A stretch of 64,000 nt of DNA from Pseudomonas vranovensis DSM 16006 (lineage in GTDB: Bacteria; Pseudomonadota; Gammaproteobacteria; Pseudomonadales; Pseudomonadaceae): positions 62,001 to 126,000 of the forward strand of contig NZ_AUED01000021.1 of NCBI RefSeq assembly GCF_000425805.1, written 5' to 3'. Shown here one piece after another: positions 54,273 to 63,343 of this stretch. Within the stretch, counting starts at the first letter, position 1, and each line of letters starts with the position of its first letter. The translations under genes were made by a program, and so were the position numbers. The notes beneath the pieces were generated by a model. That model was not told the origin of the DNA. It saw nothing but the letters and a program-made list of their open reading frames with translations, and searched no databases.

Positions 54273-55699
54273 CCGGAAACCTCCGTCCATTGCAATGTGG
54301 GCAACTGCGCCAGCCAACCCGGCTCGTCATCGAGTTGGCGCACGTCGAGCCACAACGCATCGTCATCGATACGTCCGAGCACCGGAATCGGCAGCATTCG
54401 CAAGGTTTGCTCCAGGCCCTGCAAGCAGCGACCGCGCAAGCGCCGGGACACCTGCGGGCGCAAGCACAGCGCGGCGCTGGGCAGGCGTGCGACCGGCTGA
54501 CTGCCGCTCCCGATCATACTCAAGGCCGGCACCGCCATGACCTGCCATTGCTGACCCAACTGTTGCGCCAGCACAGGTGCAAGGCGCTCGGCCTGGGCGA
54601 GAATTTCGCTCTGGGGACGGGTCAGCAGGCGCAGGCTGGGCAGACGCTCAGCCAGCAGGTCAGGATTGCGGTATAGGCCCAGCACCGCCTCCAGCGCGGC
54701 GAGGGTCATCTTGTCGACGCGCAGGGCACGCTTGAGCGGGTTTTTCTTGATGCGGGCAATCAGTTCCTTGCGGCCCACAATGATCCCGGCCTGAGGACCG
54801 CCGAGCAGTTTGTCGCCGCTGAAGGTAACGATATCGGCGCCGTCGGCCAGGGCCTGGCGTACCGTGGGCTCGGCCGGCAAGCCCCAACGGGTGAGGTCGA
54901 GCAGGCTGCCACTGCCCAGGTCTTCGAGCAACGGCAATCCGTGCTGGTGAGCCAGTTGCGCAAGTGCGGCAGTCGGTACCTGCGTGGTAAAGCCCTGGAT
55001 GCTGTAGTTGCTGCAATGCACCCGCATCAACAAGCCACTGCGCGGGCCAATGGCTGCTTCATAGTCGCGGGCATGAGTGCGGTTGGTGGTACCGACTTCG
55101 TGCAGCTTTACCCCGGCCCGGGCCATGATGTCGGGAATACGGAAGGCGCCACCGATCTCGATCAACTCGCCGCGAGAAATGATGCCTTCCTTGCGTGCCC
55201 CCAGGCTATTGAGCGCCAGCAGCACGGCTGCTGCGTTGTTATTGACCACGGTGACGGCCTCGGCGCCGGTCAGTTCGCGGATCAAACCCTCGATGAGGTC
55301 GTCGCGATCGCCACGCTTACCGGTCGCCAGGTCGAACTCGAGATTCAGTGGATAACGGGCGGCCATCTGCACGGCCTCGATGGCCTCTTCGGGCAGGAGC
55401 GCCCGGCCCAGGTTGGTGTGCAGGACCGTACCGGTAAGGTTGAACACCCGTCGCACCTGGCTGCGGTGCTGGCTCGCCAGGCGTTCGCCGGCGCGACCTG
55501 CCAACACGGGAATGGCCAGTTCGGCGGCATCCAGTTGTCCCAGACGGGTAGGTTCGCGCAGGTCATCGAGCAACTGGCGCAAGGTAGCCAGCACAGCATC
55601 ACGACCGTAGCGATCAATCAACGACTGGCTGGCGGGGTGTTGCAGCAAGGTGTCGATGGAGGGCAGACGGGCGGGAAACGTGGCGAGATTGGAGGGCAT
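54269..55699 (-). CDS. selA: L-seryl-tRNA(Sec) selenium transferase SelA
   Basis: SelA converts Ser-tRNA(Sec) to Sec-tRNA(Sec) using selenophosphate, with pyridoxal phosphate. The ATG at 55699 ([19 protein letters not shown]) gives 476 residues. The PLP-lysine segment is [19 protein letters not shown]; others are [27 protein letters not shown] and [17 protein letters not shown]. It follows fdhE after a REP palindrome and overlaps selB. selD, needed for selenophosphate, is not in the window. Confidence 0.97.
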   Translation of the reverse strand: MPSNLATFPARLPSIDTLLQHPASQSLIDRYGRDAVLATLRQLLDDLREPTRLGQLDAAELAIPVLAGRAGERLASQHRSQVRRVFNLTGTVLHTNLGRALLPEEAIEAVQMAARYPLNLEFDLATGKRGDRDDLIEGLIRELTGAEAVTVVNNNAAAVLLALNSLGARKEGIISRGELIEIGGAFRIPDIMARAGVKLHEVGTTNRTHARDYEAAIGPRSGLLMRVHCSNYSIQGFTTQVPTAALAQLAHQHGLPLLEDLGSGSLLDLTRWGLPAEPTVRQALADGADIVTFSGDKLLGGPQAGIIVGRKELIARIKKNPLKRALRVDKMTLAALEAVLGLYRNPDLLAERLPSLRLLTRPQSEILAQAERLAPVLAQQLGQQWQVMAVPALSMIGSGSQPVARLPSAALCLRPQVSRRLRGRCLQGLEQTLRMLPIPVLGRIDDDALWLDVRQLDDEPGWLAQLPTLQWTEVSG

Positions 55700-55740
55700 T
55701 CGGAGGACTACCTTCAACGAGACTTTGGCTGGGTATGTCT

Positions 55741-55789
55741 ATCGCGGGGCAAGCCCGCTCCTACCGTAGGAGCGGGCTTGCCCCGCGAT
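55741..55789. repeat. REP palindrome between fdhE and selA
   Basis: Arms around 55741-55763 and 55767-55789 are perfect reverse complements (core ATCGCGGGGCAAGCCCGCTC) separated by about 3 bases. It divides the formate dehydrogenase genes from selAB. Confidence 0.9.
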
Positions 55790-55806
55790 GAGTGTAGACG
55801 CTTGCC

Positions 55807-56733
55807 TCACTCCCCTCCCGGCGCCAGCATCAGGTTCGGCGCCAGCCGTTGATAGCCCTCCTCGTCCAGGCGTATGTCCAGGGCCAGGCTGGCGAGGTCC
55901 GCCGACAGCGCTTCCGCCGCGGCGTCGTTTTCCAGGTAGATCTGCTTGAGGTAGCGTTTGCAGCCCGGACAGCATTCGGCACGCAGGGGGGCCTTGCCAG
56001 CAGCGTAGCGATCATCCTCCAGGTTGAAGTATTCAAGCCCCTTGCTCTGCTCGCAATACACGCACTTGACCCGTACCACATGCCACTCGCAGGCACACAG
56101 CGAACACACCAGGTAGCGCAGGCCATTGTGCTTGCCACGGTGGCGGATTACCCCGGCCATGGCCGGCGATCCACAAGCCGGGCACTGGCAGAGGCTGTCG
56201 CCCGGCTTGAGTTCGGTGCCAGGCAAGTTCAGCAGCCAATGGTTCCAGGCCGCTTGCAGGGCTGCGCCCAAGAACGGCACCAGCGCCGCTGGCACTGCGC
56301 TGTATTGCCCGGTCAACAAGGCGATGCCCCAGAGTTTGCGCTGCTCGTCACGGGCTTCGCGCAGGGTGTTGATAGCGGCTATCAGCTGCGCGGCAGCCGG
56401 CATCGGGTACCGTTCAAGCAAGGCGTTCAGATACGCCAGCCAATGCCCTTCGCGTACCAGGCTGTCGGCAGCCAATGGCGGCAGGCCGTGCTCCAGGCAT
56501 AAGCGCTGGCGCTCGCTGTACTGCGGCGTGGGCAAAGGTGGGTTGTCGAGCAGGTCTTGCTGAACGCGGCAAAGGCTGGCGATCAGTTGCAGGTAGTCGC
56601 CCAGTGCGTTGCCTTGGACCAAGGCATCCAGGCGTTCGGCGCGCAACGCGAACAGGTTTGCAGGTGGCAGGTAGAGAAACGGCGGCGCGCTGGCCGCCGC
56701 TTCAATTTGCCCAGGTTCCAGAATGGTACTCAA
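55807..56733 (-). CDS. fdhE: Formate dehydrogenase accessory protein FdhE
   Basis: FdhE is a cytoplasmic, iron-binding maturation factor for respiratory formate dehydrogenases. The 308-residue protein has the family's rubredoxin-like CxxC pairs: CQCPACGSP, CSLCACEW, CVYCEQSKG and CCPGCKRY. It lies 4 bases after fdoI on the same strand, with a REP element then selA downstream. Confidence 0.94.
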   Translation of the reverse strand: MSTILEPGQIEAAASAPPFLYLPPANLFALRAERLDALVQGNALGDYLQLIASLCRVQQDLLDNPPLPTPQYSERQRLCLEHGLPPLAADSLVREGHWLAYLNALLERYPMPAAAQLIAAINTLREARDEQRKLWGIALLTGQYSAVPAALVPFLGAALQAAWNHWLLNLPGTELKPGDSLCQCPACGSPAMAGVIRHRGKHNGLRYLVCSLCACEWHVVRVKCVYCEQSKGLEYFNLEDDRYAAGKAPLRAECCPGCKRYLKQIYLENDAAAEALSADLASLALDIRLDEEGYQRLAPNLMLAPGGE

Positions 56734-56737
56734 GGGG

Positions 56738-57391
56738 TCATCCTTTTTTGCTGGTCCGCGGATCCGGCGGATCCTCGCGGGTCACTTCCCGATACCAGAG
56801 CTCATGGTGTTTTTTCGCCCAGGCGCGACTGACCCAGCCGTGCAACATCGCGCTGACCGAACCTTTGATCCAGATCCCGGCATAAATGTGCACGATGATG
56901 CTCAGCACCAGCACGAACGCCGCCAGTGCATGCAGCAAGGTCGCCAGGCGAATCGCACCGATGTCGAAGTACTGGCTGAACCACGCGCGCCAGATCACGA
57001 TGCCGCTCAACAACAGAATCAACATGCAGATCAGCAAGGTCCAGAACAGCAGCTTCTGACCCGGGTTGTACTTGCCGATTGGCGGTACGCCCTCCTCTTC
57101 GTTACGCATCACACGATCAATGCGCCGCAACCACAAGCGGTCGTTGCCGCTGATGAAGTTGGCGCGCCAGAAGCGAAACACCAGGCCCAGGAAAAACACG
57201 AACATGGCCACACCCAGGAACGGATGCAGGATTCGCGTCCAGGGCCCGCCACCGAACAGGTGACTGAGCCAGAATAGCGCCGGATGAAACAGCGCCAGCC
57301 CCGACAGTCCGGCGAAAATGAACAAGATCGCGACGATCCAGTGATTGGTCCGTTCGTTGGCGTTGTAGCGCAGGATGGGTTTGTCGCTCAT
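56738..57391 (-). CDS. fdoI: Formate dehydrogenase gamma subunit, cytochrome b556
   Basis: The membrane subunit that takes electrons from the FdoH iron-sulfur protein and reduces quinone. The 217-residue protein has four membrane segments with haem-ligand histidines in [42 protein letters not shown] and [22 protein letters not shown]. The start overlaps the fdoH stop (57388-57391). FdnI is an alternative name; the sequence does not separate the N and O types. Confidence 0.94.
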   Translation of the reverse strand: MSDKPILRYNANERTNHWIVAILFIFAGLSGLALFHPALFWLSHLFGGGPWTRILHPFLGVAMFVFFLGLVFRFWRANFISGNDRLWLRRIDRVMRNEEEGVPPIGKYNPGQKLLFWTLLICMLILLLSGIVIWRAWFSQYFDIGAIRLATLLHALAAFVLVLSIIVHIYAGIWIKGSVSAMLHGWVSRAWAKKHHELWYREVTREDPPDPRTSKKG

Positions 57392-58338
57392 GGTCGTTCC
57401 TCCCCTTGCGCACCAGGCTTGTTCGGGTCGAACACATGCACCGCCGGGTCAACCACATGCACGCTGGAATCCGGCGGGATGGGGTGTTCATCCTCTTCCA
57501 CCCGTTGCGGGCCGATCCGCACGTAGTGGAAGAACCCGGCCAGCACCGCCGCGCCCATGGCCAGCAGCGCCAGCGGCTTGCTCACCCCTTTCCACAACCC
57601 CACCAACGGGCTGATCACCGGCTGGTCCGGCAGGCCGGCGTACAGTTTCGGTGAGTCGGCGTGGTGCAACACGTACATCACATGGGTGCCACCGACCCCA
57701 TCGGGGTCGTACAAGCCGGCGTTGTCGAAGCCACGCGACTTGAGGTCGACGATGCGCTCGGCAGCATGCTCCTTCATGTCCTCCTTGCTGCCGAACACGA
57801 TCGCCCCTGTCGGGCAGGTCTTCACGCAAGCCGGCTCCAGCCCCACGGCGACGCGGTCGGAGCACAAGGTACACTTGTAGGCCTTGTGGTCCTTCTGCGA
57901 AATCCGCGGGATGTTGAACGGGCAGCCAGTGATGCAATAGCCGCAACCGATGCAGTGGTCCTGGTTGAAATCGACAATACCGTTGGCGTGCTTGATGATT
58001 GCCCCGGGGCTGGGGCAGGCCTTCAGGCAGCCTGGATCGGCGCAGTGCATGCAGCCATCCTTGCGGATCAGCCACTCCAGGTTGCCGTCGTCGGTCTCAT
58101 GCTCGGTAAAGCGCATCAAGGTCCAGGTTTCAGCGCTCAGGTCATGGGGATTGTCGTAGGTGCCATAGCTGTGCCCTACCTCGTCACGCAGCTCGTTCCA
58201 CTCCGAACAGGCCACCTGGCACGCCTTGCAGCCAATGCACTTGGTGGTGTCGATCAGCTTCGCAACCTCTTCCTGCTGGCGGATCGAGGGCGGCGGTGTG
58301 GTGGTGGCCGAACGGGCAATGATGTCTTGGCTGGCCAT
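57388..58338 (-). CDS. fdoH: Formate dehydrogenase beta subunit, 4x[4Fe-4S]
   Basis: The 316-residue iron-sulfur subunit passing electrons from FdoG to FdoI. Ferredoxin cysteine clusters are visible: [44 protein letters not shown] and [23 protein letters not shown]-terminal anchor ([19 protein letters not shown]) ties it to the membrane. The start overlaps the fdoG stop as TGATG. Confidence 0.95.
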   Translation of the reverse strand: MASQDIIARSATTTPPPSIRQQEEVAKLIDTTKCIGCKACQVACSEWNELRDEVGHSYGTYDNPHDLSAETWTLMRFTEHETDDGNLEWLIRKDGCMHCADPGCLKACPSPGAIIKHANGIVDFNQDHCIGCGYCITGCPFNIPRISQKDHKAYKCTLCSDRVAVGLEPACVKTCPTGAIVFGSKEDMKEHAAERIVDLKSRGFDNAGLYDPDGVGGTHVMYVLHHADSPKLYAGLPDQPVISPLVGLWKGVSKPLALLAMGAAVLAGFFHYVRIGPQRVEEDEHPIPPDSSVHVVDPAVHVFDPNKPGAQGEERP

Positions 58339-61300
58339 CAGATTTTCTCCACGTTGACCAAGAACGACTTCGATTCCGGCGTCTGGGTATTACCGTCACC
58401 GAGGAACGGCACCAGGGTGTTGGTCAGGTAGCCGTGTCGCGTCACCCCGGTAAACCCCCAGTGCAGCGGAATGCCGATCTGGTGCACGGTCTGGTTGTTG
58501 ACCTGCAGCGGCCGAATCCGCTTGGTCACCACCGCCACAGCCTCGATATGCCCACGCTTGCAGGTGACGCGCACCCGGTCACCTGCGGCGATGCCCTTCT
58601 CCTTGGCCAGTACCTCGCCGATTTCGACGAACTGCTCCGGCTGGGTCACGGCGTTGATCGGACAGTGCTTGGTCCAGAAGTGGAAGTGTTCGGTCAATCG
58701 GTACGTGGTAGCGGCGTACGGGAAGTCCTTGGCTTGCCCCAGGGAATCCCAGACCGAATCGAATACCCGGCCCGCCGGGTTGCTGGTCGCCTTCTTGTTG
58801 TTGGGGTGCAACGGGTTGACCCCGATAGGTGTTTCAAACGGCTCGTAATGCTCCGGGAATGGCCCTTCGGTCATCTTGTCCAGGGCAAAGAAACGCGCCA
58901 CGCCTTCGGGGTTCATGATGAACGGGTTCATGCCCGCTTCCGGCGGCACATCCGCTTTGTAGTCCGGCACGTCGGTGCCACCCCAGGCCTTGCCGTTCCA
59001 CCACACCAGGCGCTTGTTCGGCGACCAGGGCTTGCCCTGCACATCGGCCGACGCCCGGTTGTAGAGAATTCTCCGATTCGCGGGCCATGCCCAGGCCCAG
59101 CCCAGGTTCTGCTTCATGCCGAACGGGTCGGCATTGTCGCGCCGGGCCATCTGGTTGCCCTGCTCGGTCCAGCTGCCACAGAAGATCCAGCATCCGGACG
59201 CGGTACTGCCATCGTCCTTGAGCTGGGCGAAGCCGGCCAGTTGCTGCCCGGCCTTTAGGGTCGCGCCAGTGGCATCGGTGACATCGGCCACGGCGTAGCC
59301 GTTGAACTCCTTGGCAATCTCTTCCGGTGACGGTTCGTGGGCAACCTTGTACGGCCAGTTGAGCTTGAGGATCGACTCCGCCCAGGCCCCGCCTTCCTTC
59401 TGGTAGCGTTCGCGCAGGCGCAGGAACAGCGCACTCATGATCCACACGTCGGTCCGGGCCTGGCCCGGTCCTTCGGCGCCCTTCCAGTGCCACTGCAACC
59501 AGCGGCTGCTATTGACCAGCGAGCCGTCTTCCTCGGCAAAACAGGTGGTCGGCAGGCGGAACACTTCCGTTTGCACATTCGCCGAATCGACATCGTTGTA
59601 CGGCCCGGCATTACGCCAGAACTCCGAGGTCTCGGTGGCCAGCGGATCCATGACTACCAACCACTTGAGCTTGCTCAATGCGGCAGTGACACGGTTTTTG
59701 TCCGGTAAGGCGGCAATCGGGTTGAAGCCCTGGCAGAAGTAACCGTTGACCTGCTCCTTGGCCATCATGTCGAACATCTTCAACACGTCGTATCCAGGAA
59801 TATCCAGCTTGGGCAGGTAGTCATAGCCCCAGTTGTTCTCGGCCGTGGCGTTGGCGCCATACCAGGCCTTCATCAGGCTGACATGGAACTTGCCGTAGTT
59901 CTGCCAGTAGGACATCTGACCCGGTCGCAACGGCTTGGACGCGCGCTTGGCAATGTAGGCGTTGTAGTCCTGTTCGGCATCCGACGGCAAAGTCAGGTAG
60001 CCCGGCAGCAAGTTGGACAACAGCCCAAGATCGGTCAGCCCCTGGATATTGGAGTGACCGCGCAAGGCGTTGACCCCGCCGCCCGGCATGCCGACGTTGC
60101 CCAGCAGCAACTGCACCATGGCTGCACTGCGGATGATCTGCGAGCCGATCGAATGCTGGGTCCAGCCCAGGGCATAGAGGATCGTCATGGTCTTGCCCGG
60201 TTGCGAGCAGGTGGCGATCTCTTCCCAGATCTTGCGCATGCTGTCCACCGGCATGCCACAGATCTGGCTGGCCAGTTCCGGGGTGTACCGGCTGTAGTGC
60301 TGCTTCATCAGTTGGAACACGCAGCGCGGGTCTTGCAGGGTAGGGTCTACCTTGGCAAAACCGTCTTCACCAATTTCGTAGCTCCATCCGGACTTGTCGG
60401 TGTAGCTGCGCTTGTCGGCGTCATAGCCACTGAACAAACCGTCCTCGAAAGTGAAGCCTGCTTTGACGATGAACGACACGTCGGTGTAGTTGTGCACGTA
60501 CTCGTGCTGGATCTTGTCATTGCTGATCAGGTAGTTGATCAACCCACCCATGAAGGCGATATCCGTGCCGGTACGGATCGGCGCGTAATAATCGGCTACC
60601 GAAGCGGTTCGGGTAAAACGCGGGTCGACCACGATCAGGCGGGCCTTGTTATGGGCCTTGGCCTCGGTTACCCATTTGAAGCCACATGGATGGGCTTCTG
60701 CAGCGTTGCCACCCATCACCAGGATCAGATTCGCGTTGGCGATATCAGTCCAGTGGTTGGTCATGGCTCCACGGCCGTACGTCGGGGCAAGACTTGCCAC
60801 CGTCGGGCCATGTCAGACACGTGCCTGGTTGTCGAACCCCAGCATGCCAAGACTGCGGATGACCTTGTGGGTCATGTAGCCGGCTTCGTTCGAGGACGCC
60901 GAAGCGGCCAGGAAGCCCACGCTCAGCCAGCGGTTGACCGTCTGGCCCTGGGCGTTTTTCTCGATGAAGTTGGCGTCGCGGTCGGCCTTCATCAGCTCGG
61001 CGATACGGTCCAGTGCTTCATCCCAGGAGATCCTCGTCCACTCCTTGCTCCCCGCTTTACGTACTTGCGGGTACTGCAGGCGGTTGGGGCTGTGGATAAA
61101 GTCGAGCAGGCCGGCGCCTTTGGGGCACAGGGTGCCGCGGTTCACCGGATGGTCGGCATCACCCTCGATGTGGATGATGTTCTGGGCGACGTTCTTGGCC
61201 GCATCACCCTGGCTGTACATGATCAAGCCACAACCCACCGAGCAATACGGACAGGTGTTGCGGGTTTCTTTGGTATGCGCCAGCTTGAAGTGACGCACCT

Positions 61301-61403
61301 GCTCGGCGAAGGCCGCTGTCGGGGCCATGCCCAACGCAGCCAGGCTCGAGCCTCCAAGGCCGATTGCGGCGACCTTGAAGAACTGCCGACGGTTGAGATC
61401 CAT
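58338..61403 (-). CDS. fdoG: Formate dehydrogenase alpha subunit, selenoprotein (UGA = Sec197)
   Basis: The periplasmic catalytic subunit, oxidising formate to CO2 with bis-MGD molybdenum/tungsten, one [4Fe-4S] and selenocysteine. The full protein is 1021 residues if the in-frame TGA at 60815-60813 is read as Sec197, in the context [18 protein letters not shown], the exact active-site position of this family. The N-terminus has a Tat signal ([18 protein letters not shown]) and a cluster motif [10 protein letters not shown]...CPKGA. A SECIS-like hairpin follows the UGA. Gene-finders may split it into 61403-60813 and 60800-58338. It heads fdoGHI-fdhE-selA-selB-selC. Confidence 0.97.
60775..60815 (-). 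promoter_or_regulatory. Bacterial SECIS element
   Basis: Immediately 3' of the UGA, the minus strand can fold with an apical stem GGCA (60798-60795) / TGCC (60789-60786) and loop AGUCU (60794-60790). E. coli fdhF has GGUCU in the same place. The G-U in the loop, contacted by SelB, is kept. Distance from UGA to the apical loop (18 bases) fits. Confidence 0.75.
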
Positions 61404-61478
61404 CGTGCACTCCTGATCAGGTGGTGGACGCGCGGGACGTTGCCGGCGTCTCTTGAACGATCACGGTGGTGACATTTA

Positions 61479-61500
61479 CAGCCGTCACCAGTTGATACTC
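61479..61500. promoter_or_regulatory. Inverted repeat upstream of fdoG
   Basis: GGTGAC (61479-61484) and GTCACC (61495-61500) form a perfect 6-bp inverted repeat with 10 bases between, about 80 bases before the fdoG start in the 228-base gap between the divergent fdoG and GlcG-like genes. It might be an operator or a leader hairpin. No ANR box with correct spacing was found in the gap. Confidence 0.35.
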
Positions 61501-61631
61501 TAGTCAAGAATTCAGGAGAGGGCGTGGAGACAACCAGAAAGTTCTGACACCACACGAGGGAGTAGGACTACTTATCTCTGCGAAACGCCCTGCTACGTTG
61601 GCCAAAACGTAATCAAGGACAGCAACACACT

Positions 61632-62111
61632 ATGAAAACAGCCCGTAAGGTCGCAGCGCTCTTTGCAGTGATTGCACCACTGATGCTCGCAGGCCCCGCA
61701 CAGGCCTCGCCGCCTTCCATTACAGCGACGATGGCGCAAACGATGGTCGACGCCGCAGCGCGGGCAGCCCAGGAGAAAGGCTTCTCGATCGTTATCAGCA
61801 TTGTCGACAACCATGGCAACCTCAAGCACTTCCATCGCATGGACAACACCAGCGTCGGCAGTATCGAGGTGTCCCGGCTCAAGGCATCGACCTCCGCGCA
61901 ATTCCCGGTCTCGACCAAGGTGCTGGCAGAGCGAAGTGCCGCAATGCCGGCCAATCCCTACACCGCTATCCCGGGCTTTCTGTTACTGGAAGGTGGATTG
62001 CCGGTCATGTCCAAAAGTGGCATGCACATCGGCGGTATTGGTATCAGCGGTGCAACACCTGAGCTGGATGGCCAATTTGCCCAGGCGGCAATTGATCAAC
62101 TGAACCAATAA
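61632..62111 (+). CDS. GlcG/HbpS-family exported protein
   Basis: A 159-residue protein with a signal peptide (MKTARKVAALFAVIAPLMLAGPAQA) and one GlcG/HbpS (DUF336) domain: AQTMVDAAARAAQEKGFSIVISIVDNHGNLKHFHRMDN, SRLKASTSAQFPVSTK, and GGIGISGATPELD. HbpS of Streptomyces binds haem and senses redox; many relatives have no known role. It is divergent from fdoG. Confidence 0.87.
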   Translation: MKTARKVAALFAVIAPLMLAGPAQASPPSITATMAQTMVDAAARAAQEKGFSIVISIVDNHGNLKHFHRMDNTSVGSIEVSRLKASTSAQFPVSTKVLAERSAAMPANPYTAIPGFLLLEGGLPVMSKSGMHIGGIGISGATPELDGQFAQAAIDQLNQ

Positions 62112-62132
62112 GTTGACGTCGTGAAATAAAAC

Positions 62133-62162
62133 AAGCCTGGCAACGGTAGCAATGCCAGGCTT
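62133..62162. terminator. Bidirectional terminator hairpin
   Basis: AAGCCTGGCA (62133-62142) and TGCCAGGCTT (62153-62162) form a perfect 10-bp stem. On the minus strand it is followed by GTTTTATTT, a good terminator for the frameshifted gene at 62175-62632; on the plus strand the tail is weak. Confidence 0.7.
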
Positions 62163-62174
62163 AGTTGAAATTAA

Positions 62175-62632
62175 CTACCGATCCCCAGAGACAATAAAAT
62201 TGTCATCTGCCAAATGATGGACCTGAATTTCGTTACTGCAATCACTGCCATCTTCCTTGACGAATCTGTAGTGAGCCAGCAGGAAAACTTCACGGCTCAT
62301 CGGTTTACTGACGCGCAGACTGTTCCCCAATGCGATACAGATGCCCCCTACCGTTGTGATGGGACCTGGGTACATCTGGATGTACTGAAGCAAGGTGGGC
62401 CTGACAGCCTGTCGTAATAGATGGTAGATGGGCCCAAAATTAGCGTAGCGACCCCAACCGCACCTATTATGAAGCCGACTATCAGCAGCAGTCCGCCATT
62501 GTAGACACCGCCACCCGCTTGACCATCGAGATAAGCTGCGTACTTTTTGGAGAATCCAGCGACATGAAAATCTTCGGCAGTAAGCGCCAACTGTATTAGA
62601 TTCTGTTTCTGTTCCTCATTACTTGCTTGCAT
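62175..62632 (-). pseudogene. Frameshifted low-GC membrane protein gene
   Basis: Two overlapping frames together make one plausible protein. Frame one: start at 62632 (GGAG ribosome site) with MQASNEEQKQNLIQLALTAE and a hydrophobic segment (NGGLLLIVGFIIGAVGVATLI). Frame two continues FGPIYHLLRQAVRPTLLQYI, MYPGPITTVGGICIALGNSL and ends at 62175. The switch falls at ATTTTGGGCCC (about 62430-62440): one more T in the run would restore a single frame of about 152 residues. Composition is visibly AT-richer than the neighbours. I do not recognise the family. Either a real pseudogene or a homopolymer sequencing error. Confidence 0.6.
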
Positions 62633-62764
62633 GATCCACTCCATTGAAAAGTGAATACTAAGCAATGACGATGGCGAAAAAAGACCAAACAAACAACTTC
62701 AGAAATCCCCCACGAAGAATAAAAACTTCTCCACGCAAAATAATGGATTTTAATGCTCCAAAAA

Positions 62765-62793
62765 AAAGCCCGTGGCGCAAGGCCACGGGCTTT
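62765..62793. terminator. Strong terminator of ssb
   Basis: AAAGCCCGTGGC (62765-62776) and GCCACGGGCTTT (62782-62793) form a 12-bp perfect stem. On the minus strand it is followed by a run of T, so it ends the ssb transcript about 26 bases after its stop. Confidence 0.9.
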
Positions 62794-62818
62794 GGGTACA
62801 ACAGGATCGGGCAACTGA

Positions 62819-63334
62819 TCAGAACGGGATATCGTCATCAAAGCTGTCGAAATCAGCAGCTGGTTGCGGTGCGGCCTGCTGAGGCGCAGGACGCTGCTGG
62901 GGCGCCGACTGTTGTGGACGAGGAGCCTGCTGACGCGGCGCCTGGTTGTAGTTGCCGCCACCCTGCTGCTGGGAACCGTCCTGGTTTTGCGGACGACCGC
63001 CGAGCAGCTGCATGGTGCCCTGCATGTCGACGATGATCTCGGTGGTATAACGCTTGATGCCGTCTTTTTCCCACTCGCGGGTTTGCAGCTTGCCTTCGAT
63101 GTAGACCTGCGAACCTTTGCGCAGGTACTCACCGGCGATCTCGGCAACCTTGCCGAACATCGAAACACGGTGCCACTCGGTGCGCTCGACCTTCTGGCCG
63201 GTCTGCTTGTCGGTCCACTGCTCGCTGGTGGCCAGGCTCAGGTTGGTCACGGCGTTACCGTTGGGCAGGTAGCGGACTTCGGGATCCTGACCGCAGGTAC
63301 CGACCAGAATGACTTTGTTAACCCCACGGGCCAT
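62819..63334 (-). CDS. ssb: Single-stranded DNA-binding protein
   Basis: SSB coats single-stranded DNA in replication, repair and recombination. The 171-residue protein has an N-terminal OB fold ([24 protein letters not shown] variant [57 protein letters not shown]), a Gln/Pro/Gly-rich linker (residues about 115-158) and the conserved acidic tip [10 protein letters not shown] that recruits partner proteins. It lies 9 bases after an MFS gene on the same strand. Confidence 0.97.
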   Translation of the reverse strand: MARGVNKVILVGTCGQDPEVRYLPNGNAVTNLSLATSEQWTDKQTGQKVERTEWHRVSMFGKVAEIAGEYLRKGSQVYIEGKLQTREWEKDGIKRYTTEIIVDMQGTMQLLGGRPQNQDGSQQQGGGNYNQAPRQQAPRPQQSAPQQRPAPQQAAPQPAADFDSFDDDIPF

Positions 63335-63343
63335 AACGTTCTC

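Noticed and set aside
60813..60815. In-frame TGA in fdoG as a nonsense mutation
   Set aside because: It falls exactly at the selenocysteine position of the family (RV-U-HGPT), is followed by a SECIS-like hairpin, and selA, selB and selC are next door.
59883..61472. A 529-codon open frame antisense to fdoG
   Set aside because: Shadow of the formate dehydrogenase gene; no family features.
61493..61512. TTGAT...GTCAA upstream of fdoG as an ANR box
   Set aside because: The half-sites are 6 bases apart instead of 4, giving 16 rather than 14 bases, so the spacing is wrong for an FNR-type dimer.
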